From Paludibacteraceae bacterium (GTDB taxonomy: Bacteria; Bacteroidota; Bacteroidia; Bacteroidales; Paludibacteraceae): a DNA stretch of 44,716 bases. The stretch covers positions 1 through 44,716 of the forward strand of contig JAFVAX010000001.1 of the NCBI GenBank assembly GCA_017480285.1. The letters are read 5' to 3'. Each line of letters starts with the position of its first letter. The first letter of the stretch is position 1. Made by a program: the position numbers and the translations under genes. Positions 27,001 through 36,000 of this stretch are shown piece after piece. The notes beneath the pieces were generated by a model. The model searched no databases. It had not been told where the DNA came from and saw only the letters and a list, made by a program, of their open reading frames with translations.

Positions 27001-30000
27001 TTGGTCGAGGCTGAAATCAACTTCAAACATAGCATTGTTTGTAACCGCACCATCTGCTTGTGGGGCAGACATGCGTTTTTGCCAAAGGTTAGAGCCTATA
27101 ACAAGTTGTGTGAGTGTATCGTTCAGAAGGTCGTCTTTCCAAATGAGCGAGTTATGAACCTGACTAAGATTGTTTTCAAGCGTTATAGGTCGGTTGTTGA
27201 GGGCAAAAGTGGAATTGACCACCACTACATAGTTAGGCGTTTCTGCAAGTTTGCCTCGCGTTATGTTAGTCGGGTTGGGCGCAAAGACGGGTCTGCCGGC
27301 GTTGGAGTGGAACAGCGAATTGACGATAAGCGAATAGCCGCCACCGTCTTCAATACGCACTGCCGGTGAGCGATAGCGTTGGTCGTCGGTATGAGCACCA
27401 TTGTTGGCAAACACGCAGTTGGAGATAGTCAGTTTGGGTAGTTCAATAGTATCGCCCTCAACGACTTTCTCTCTTGCCGGATAAAGAGGTATGGTATCAA
27501 TGATGTTGATTATCTCGTCTTCGTCGTCGTAGCGTCGTTGATAGCGATAGTATATTGCGGCACCGCCACGCTCGTTGAGTTTCTCGCTTTCAAGTTCTGC
27601 TCGGCTATAGCGGTTCTCAAACTGCAAACCGTCGAACACGATTGGTATGACAGTGGTGTCTCGTTCAAGAATGTTGGCACGGAAAGTACGGCGCATGTTA
27701 ATTTTCGTCATATCGTTGATGACAAACAGTTGGTTGATCATCTCCTGCTGCCGGATATTTTCCATGCGGAAGACAGATGGTGTTGATTCGGCATTTCGTC
27801 CGTTTTCTTTGGCAGTGTTGCTCCAACCACCAAGGAAAGAGATACTCTTGACGGAATAGTCAACATCTGTTCGTGCCGACGAAGGCAACATAATATATTC
27901 TGTTGGTACTTGTACAAAGTATGCCAAACGGTTGTTTACGGGTTTGGTAGGTGCATACACTCCTTCGCGGAAGCATACATACTTGTCGTGGTTGTTGTGC
28001 GAGCGCAAGAGCATGTCGATAGCGTCTTGCACATTGCTGGTTGCTTTTTCCCAAGTTGTACCATCAGCCACCACCGACGGGTCTTCTTCTGTTGTTACCC
28101 AGACGGTATCTATCTCGTTGCCCGGAATCTGCAGTTGCACATATTGATACTCGTAAATACCCATGTCGATATAGACAGAATCGATACCAAGACGCGGGTT
28201 GGCAGATATACGGTCCATGTGTTTTTGGCTATTGTTGCCCTCGCGAGTGTAGAGCATATAGCGCTCATCGTTCACGGGCATGTACGGGAAGTTGAACTCC
28301 GTCTCGTAGTGATTAGCGTAGTAGTTGTACAAGGCTTGTGTTGGTGTCTCAAGGAAGCGTGCGTCTTCAAGAGCATAGACGGGGAACCAGTCTTGTTGAG
28401 CAGACTCTTCGAGTGTCTCCCATACTTCTGGTGTTATCTTTTGACGCAGGTCGGGTGGCAGAGCCTGTTCTTCATCGTTGTCAAGTTCGTAGTGATCGAC
28501 ATTCTGGAAGGCCTTCTGCTTGAGCCAGCCCCAACCGGCATCGGTCAAAGAATTGATACGCGAGAAAAGCCAGTCGGCATTCTGCATATATCCGTCGATA
28601 CCTGCTATGGTTGACGGCTCTATGAAGTTAGGTCCTGCAAGAGAGCGGTTATTGCGCGACAAGATGATGTTATGGTCGCCTCGAAGGAAGGTAAACAAGT
28701 CTGTGAAGTCGATTGTTCCATTGGCTTTGAGTGGTACTTGTTTTGCACGGAAATCGGTGTATGTGGCTTCCTCTTCGGGGTGTTGCAACCAACCCTCAAG
28801 TGGTACGGTGTTCTCTACCATTGTGCCCTCATCGAAAGAGCAGAAGTAGAGAATCATATTGTTATTGGCAAGTGCGCGCATACTGTCAAGTGCCGCGTGT
28901 CTAAGTTCTGCCACGAGTGCAGAGTCGGTTGCCGTAGATTGTTTAGTACGGATATACGACTTGAATCCCGTTTTTGTAGGTGCGTCTTCAGGTATTGACG
29001 AACTATTCCGAGCCGTGTAGCAAGTCTTGTAGTATTCAAACCATTGATTGTAGAATCTTTCGGATGTGGTATCAATTTTTGCCACATTGTTCTTCATAAA
29101 GTCGTAATGCTCGTTGAAGTATGTGCGAGTAGAGTCTGCCACATTCTGTGCATTCGTAGGAATACCTGTTGCTTCGTTGCCCCAGAAGATGCAGTTGAAA
29201 GCAAAATGTCGCTCGTCGGGGTTGTTGTATCTTGTGTTGAAAAGAAAGTTGAATATAGCAGGGAATGCTACGGCTTTATTCTTTACAAAATCGCAGTTGA
29301 CGGCTCTTACTTGTGAGTTCTTTGCCGACGATATAACTCCGGCAAAACCTTGTCGGGGCTCTGCATCATCAATCTTTTCATCACCTGAGACTGATATCGG
29401 ATAGTTGCCGCGCATGGCCTCGTTGTTGGCGAACAGGCAGTTGTTGACGCCGCAATAGTCGTTTGTTGCGATACATCCTCCTGCCGACCAAGGGATATAT
29501 TGTGTGTCAAGTTCCGTTACAGGTCCGATGGAGTAGTTCTGTGTGAAGTGTGAACCATAGACATTTAGAGTTCCGTTGCTATAGATAGCACCGCCGTTTC
29601 CTGCTACATTGTCGTGGAATTGGCAGTTGCGGACAATAAGTGGCAGGTCGTAGTTGGCAGGGTCGGTTACATTGGGGATAAAGGGGTTGTTTGGGTCGTC
29701 GAAGTCTTCGGTCCAGTTGCCATCAACAAAGATACCGCCACCGCGGAAATAAGTCTTTTTCAGATACTCATATTTGGCGGCATCGGCAGCATCAAGTGAG
29801 TTGGCATAACCGCCTGTTATTGACAAACCGTCAAGAATGATAGACCGAGCCACTTTGCTCTGCTCACATTCTTCGTCAAACGAAGCCGTATCAGCAGGGT
29901 TAATGATGTTAGAGAAATGTTGTGTTTCTTCGTTGTAGTTGCGATATTTGAAAGGTTGTCCGCCAAGTTGCATTGAATCGGCAAAGCAGGTGATGACATG

Positions 30001-33000
30001 ATAAAGGTGCGTTTCCTGCTGGTTGTTGACGGTATATCCCGAAAGGACTGATTGCTGTGAGTATTCCCAAGGCTCAATGACAGAGTTGAAGTTATAGTCG
30101 GTTGTTGGGCGTGAGCGGCGGATAGTGTCGGTCAGCACATTGTTGAGTACAATAGTCGTGTCAATTCCTTCAACAGTTAGTGGTATTGAAATATCGTTGG
30201 TTTGATTTATTCGTGTGATGTCGTTGTAGGGGTCTCGATATCCTGCCTGACAGTAACTATGACCGTTTCTAAGTCCGTCGATACTACCAATGACGCTTAC
30301 TCCTTCGGGCACGGTGAAGGTATGCGTACGGATGTTGCTCTCTGCACCGTATGCATTGTGCATAGGTGTGAACTCACCACCTGATACATACACTTCAAAT
30401 CTTGTGTTGCGGTATTGTTCGGGGTTGCCTTTGCGGATTTTTATAATGTAGTCAAATGCGTCTTGCAGACGGTGGTATGGGTTGAGATAACAGGAACCCA
30501 TCTGCCGATACATAAGGGCATTTTCAACTTGCTCACGGTTGGCATTATTGACAATAAGGTCAGCATCTTTATTGTTTTGCAAGGCGAGTGCCACCTCACG
30601 GAAATGGCGGAAAAAGTCGGTATGAACAACAAAGATACGATACATAACCCTTTCCATATCCACTTTTATTTCAAAAGTACCATTGTATGCACGGGCACCC
30701 ATTTCAATAAGGTCGTTGTATTTGCAAGCAAGAGTGTCGTTGTCCCATACTGCAGACCGCTTATAGCCGTTGATGTTCCAACTCAGTCGGCTGACACCGG
30801 CGATATCGGTTGAGTCGAGTGTTATAAATGTTTTTTTCAGTTCTTTCCAAGCGTCGTAGGTCATACCTGCGCGGGCGAGCGTTGAGGACATCTCAATGGG
30901 GTAGTAAACCATCTTGTCAAACGGGTCATGGTGCGACCAGCGCACACCTTCCGACTCTATGGCAGAAAGTTCGATGTTGCCTTGTCCTTCAAGTTTATTT
31001 ACTTCTACACCTGAATAAACAACGGGGTAGCCGGCTGCGGTAAGGGCAAACTGACCGGCTATGTTGGCATTATCGTTGGCTGTGTTATGCCAAAAGGCGC
31101 AACTGTTGATACGCACGCTTGAGTCAAACCAAAGACCACCTGCACGGGTGTTGGCAAAATTGTCGCAGACAGTGGTGGAGATGACATAAGCAGTATCTGT
31201 TTCTGTCGTCAGGGGTTGCTCAACATATATACCGCCACCTATGGTTGCTGAATTGTTTTTCACTATCGTACCTGAAACCAAAGCACCGGGTTTCAAGTAT
31301 AGACCGCCGCCATAGCCTTCGGCTGTGTTGTTTGCTACAATGCAGTTTCTTACATGTGCAAAATCGGTTACGACGGCAGCACCACCTATGCGGTCGTCAA
31401 AGTCGGGTGAGTTGGCCTCGCCATCTGTCAAGTATATACCATCGATGACGGCACGGTTCTCTTCGGTATAGAACTCTGCAGTATTGAGTTGGTCGCCTTC
31501 ACCTATTCGGTATTCGTTGGTGCCGTAGAGGTTGTTGGTAAAGGTAACGACATGATAGGCTTGTCCGGCAGAACCGGTGTGAGAAACTACATTTCCGGTA
31601 AAGATGGTTCTAAATTGTAGCGGGTCGCGTTCATCTACTATCCAAAATCCTTCGTCGGGGTAGGGCCAATAAGGATATTCATCGTTTTCATAATGGTAGA
31701 ATCCTGGTGAATAGCCGCCTAATACCTGCACACCGTGCGGAATGATAAACGAATAGTCAAGCACATTGTCCTCAATGTTGATGTCGTCGTATTTTGTAGA
31801 GCGTGTCGGGGTGTATGTGTCAGGGATGGTATCGGGGTTAGTATTACCTGCTTCGTCGCCAGCTATACGCACCTGAACGGTCCAACTCTTGTCCGGTTCG
31901 CCTGCTACGGGTTCTGCAGCCACTACAGCATAGCGAGAGTCTGTCATCAGGGCATATTTATATCGCCCGGCAGCATCAAGTACTTTCTGCAATTTTGCTT
32001 TACATGCAGCATTGTTAGGCGAGTCGGCAGAGGCATTACCATTGTAGGCTCCGTTATGTGACACATAGAATATGGCATATCCGGGGTGCGTTGTTGTGTC
32101 GGGGACAATGTTTTTAGCGCCGTTGTATTCATACGCACCAATATCTATCTGACAGTCTTGCACACGGTCGGCAAATGCCACATCGTTCTGCGGAAGTTCT
32201 GCTGTATCCACGATTTGATAGATAAATGAATTGCGAATGTCAGTATCTGATTTCCCTTTATTGCGGAGAGCGGTATAGAACGTTTCGCCAAATTCATCAA
32301 TACCATGATTAACACAACTTGAGTCTCCTTTGTTGAGCAAACGATAGTCATTGTACAGTTGTGCATTGCCGGTATATTCGCCCGTGAGCGGACTCAAGTC
32401 AGCCTCAAATGGTGTGTTGTATTTTGTTGGAGCCTCACCATTGATGTATATGTTGTTGACACCGTAATTATCATTACTGCCTGTCTTAGTGCCGTAGTTA
32501 CCTACATTTCGGTTTGTAGCATCGTATGGTTGCTTCACTTCCGACTGTATATAACAGTGGATGAAGGGGTTAACGTTTCCATAAGCAGTATTACGGTCAC
32601 GGATGGCAACGCCATTGTTCCCGTAGATAATCGTATTGGCGACAAAGAGATTCGGATTGGACGATGTAGCTAATGAAATGGCACCGCCGCTGATACTGCC
32701 GTTTTCCACAAGAGTTGCTGTGTTATAAGCCACCGTGTTGTTGAAGAACCGAGCAACGCAGAAGCCCAAGCCGCCTGCCGAACCATTACTGTAGTTATTG
32801 GCAAACAGAGAGTTGAAACACGTACCCTCATACATAAACATTCCGCCTGCGAAGATTTGCCCCTGTAAAACCTGTGTACCCTGTGTAGAAGTATTATCAA
32901 GTACAAAGCAACCCTCGATAGTAGATGTAGCACCATCGCAGAATATACCACCTCCCTTTACGTTTCGACAGGCTGACATATTATGGATTACTATACAGTT

Positions 33001-36000
33001 TCGTAAATGTGCGCCTTCGTACATATTTACACCAGAACCGCCGCCGTGCGCCATTGCCTCGTCATAAAGAAATCCGTGACGGATAGTAAAACCGTCCCAG
33101 TTGGCATCGTTATATTCCACATAATGCGGATCCTCTTGTTTTGCAAGAGTTGCCGCCGTTCTCAGTGCTTTTGTTGCACCTTTCACACGATCGGTATGTG
33201 GTAAAGCATCGTTTGAGAAAGCATTTCCCATAACGACAGGATCCCCGATACCGCCTCCTCCGTATGTCGGTACGCATACGTCAGGCATCGTCAGAACGCG
33301 TTTGCGAAGTGTTGTACGATGGGTGGCTGGCGTATAAAGAGCATAGGTCTTAACTTGCGGCGCGGAAGAAGATGTTACCGTTGTCACATCAACCGGTTCG
33401 GAAGGCACATAGTTCTGACCAGTTAACCAGAACAGATGGACATTAGCCATACATACCTTGCGCCAGTTGTTGCTACTGGTTGAGAAATTACCTGCAGGAT
33501 CTGTAGCATGCGAACCGGATTCAGACATCATACGGATAATAATATCTCCGTCGGCTGGTTGGGTAAAACTAAACTCGTAGCGGCGCAGTTTGTCGTCCTT
33601 GCAATAGACAGCCTGTTGCGCTACCGTATTTCCGTTGGAGTTGAGAATATAGAATGTAATACCGGTGTTTTCATCATTGACAAAACGTGTATAATAAGCT
33701 CCTAAGTCAATCTCCAGTTTGTAGTCTCCTGCAGGCACGTTTTTCAGCGTTTGCCATACGCTCATCGTATTCATTACACCTTGCAGTAACATTCCGCGTG
33801 GCACCGTTCCAATTTTTGAACCACCGGTATCCAATACATCGCGGCTGGCATCAAATCCCCATACGTTGTAATCAACATTGTTGCTTCTGTCCTCATACGC
33901 CAATTCCCAACTCCTGTTCCCGTTCGCATCAGGCCATGGATTTGAAGTGCTCTTGGCAGGACCGAAGAATTGGTACACCACCAGTTGTCCTTCTGTCCAA
34001 TTCAGACCGCCAAACACTTCGTTGGTCATAGTAATGTGGTTTTTTATGATATTTCCTTCCCTGTCCACTCTGTTTCGGGTGGCCTTTGCGAACACGTTGG
34101 TACTTGGAGCCTTATACAACATATCGGCATAGCGGATATACGTAGAAGTTACCTCTTCGCTTGCAGTTTCCCATGTGTAGGTAGTAGTCCGTGTGATGGT
34201 TGCTGTCTGGATGGTTTCGGTGTTGGTTATGATGTCTACAGAATAGTCATCATCCCAATACTTAGCTGCGGAGTCGTTAAGGTGCGTATTGTCTTGTTTG
34301 GGATTAACATCCGATATTTGCAAGATGGTCTCATAGTCAGTAGCATCAAAATCTTTTGCGGGTTTGGACTTTGGAATTGAGATTACATCGGACATCAATG
34401 CCTGACGTTCACTCAAACCCGGAGTGGCATACTTGCCAGCCGGGAAACCGCCCAAAACGGTTACCGTGTCACGCATCACGAATCCCTTGTAATCAGTGTA
34501 TTTGCCTGCGCCAACCCATACTTGCACGGAATCCTTATGATACAAGGCGTTCGTTTCGGAGGCACGCTCAACAGCATACTGCAAGCCGCTCACATAGCGT
34601 TCGGCACGGGTGTTGTTAATCCATCCGTTGGCGTTGCAAGCCGCGATAAATGATGCAGGACTACTATTCCCATAAGTAGCAAGAGTTCCTGTGTAAGGGT
34701 TCGCACGCCAGAATGAGCGTGAAGCACCGGAGATTTCGCCATAGGGATAAGTAACAAGATAGTCATACCCGGGTGTAAAACCACCGGGTGTACCACTACT
34801 TATCGTCGTTACATCCGACTTAGTTTCGTGATAAGGAGCAAGTGTCTCAGTTCGGTCATTCGGACCGCCACCGGTATAAATAACCGTTTCGGTTACATCA
34901 GCATCGGTAGTCAGCGTGGTGGTAACACTCTCTGTCTTTGAAGTTAAATAGGCACGTCCCCACCCTCCGTTGTATTTCTCATTGGTGGTCAGTACCGGGT
35001 TACCTTCGCTGTCTAACACGCGGTCGCAGGTAGGCTCACTGTCTATCTGGTCGCCTGCTGCAAGAGCCGGACCGGCAACAGAACTCAATTGATACACCGT
35101 ATTTCCTGCAATAGCATCGCCCCAACTGGAACCATCGCGTTTGCCGGCACCATCAGGCGTTACATAAACGACTTTTCCTAATATAGGGAGGTTGGTATCT
35201 TCAATAGCCCCTATGTCTGCCGCACCACCATAAGTTCGTCTTGTCTGGTCGCTACGGTCGTAGCCGGACATGCTCTCAGGTGAAGCGGAATTGACACACG
35301 GGTTAACGTTCATCGGGAAATAGTTGATGACACCACCGTACAAAGGTTTGTCGCCACCAATAGAGTGTCCGATGTTGCGGGCAGGGTTTATGAACGCAGG
35401 GTAATTGGCATCTGAACGAGATACGCGTGTCAGTTTTCTTTCGTTATTCTTGACTATTAGCAATGGTACGGTATAACATACATCTGCAACCGATGGTGTA
35501 AAGCCTTCAACAAAACCTTTAGGCATAGGAGCGTCAAAGTCAAGTAGGTTGTATGCACCGAAGACATAATTGTTGTTTGTTGCGTCATTAACTGAAAAGA
35601 CATTCTCAGAGTTGAGGTTGCCACGGTTGTCGAAAGCCTGATGGCTATTAGCAAAAATGATGGTATTGGAAACTTGAATATACCCGTGATAAGGCAGGTC
35701 CTGTTCGGGTGCTTCTTCAAAGACAGTCGTTTTATTGTCGGCCTTGAACGGGTAACCCACATTATTAACCACATCGCAGTGGTCAACGCTTATGAAGGCT
35801 CGTCCGTTGGCAGTTATGACACCATGGTCCTTGCCTATATAGTCGGCAGTATTGTTGCGGATAATGCAGTTTTCTACAATAAGTTCGGCGCACGATATCT
35901 CTCCGTTAGGTTTGGCATATTCGCCATTGACATAAATAGCTGCACCTTTTGGTGCCGTACAGTTGGCAAGCACGCAGTTGCGCAGTTGATTACCAAGCAT

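Noticed and set aside
25237..28614. Long plus-strand frames opposite the giant beta-helix gene (for example 27910-28614, 25237-25830)
   Set aside because: They are antisense shadows of a compositionally regular coding frame, with no recognisable domain, leader or promoter.
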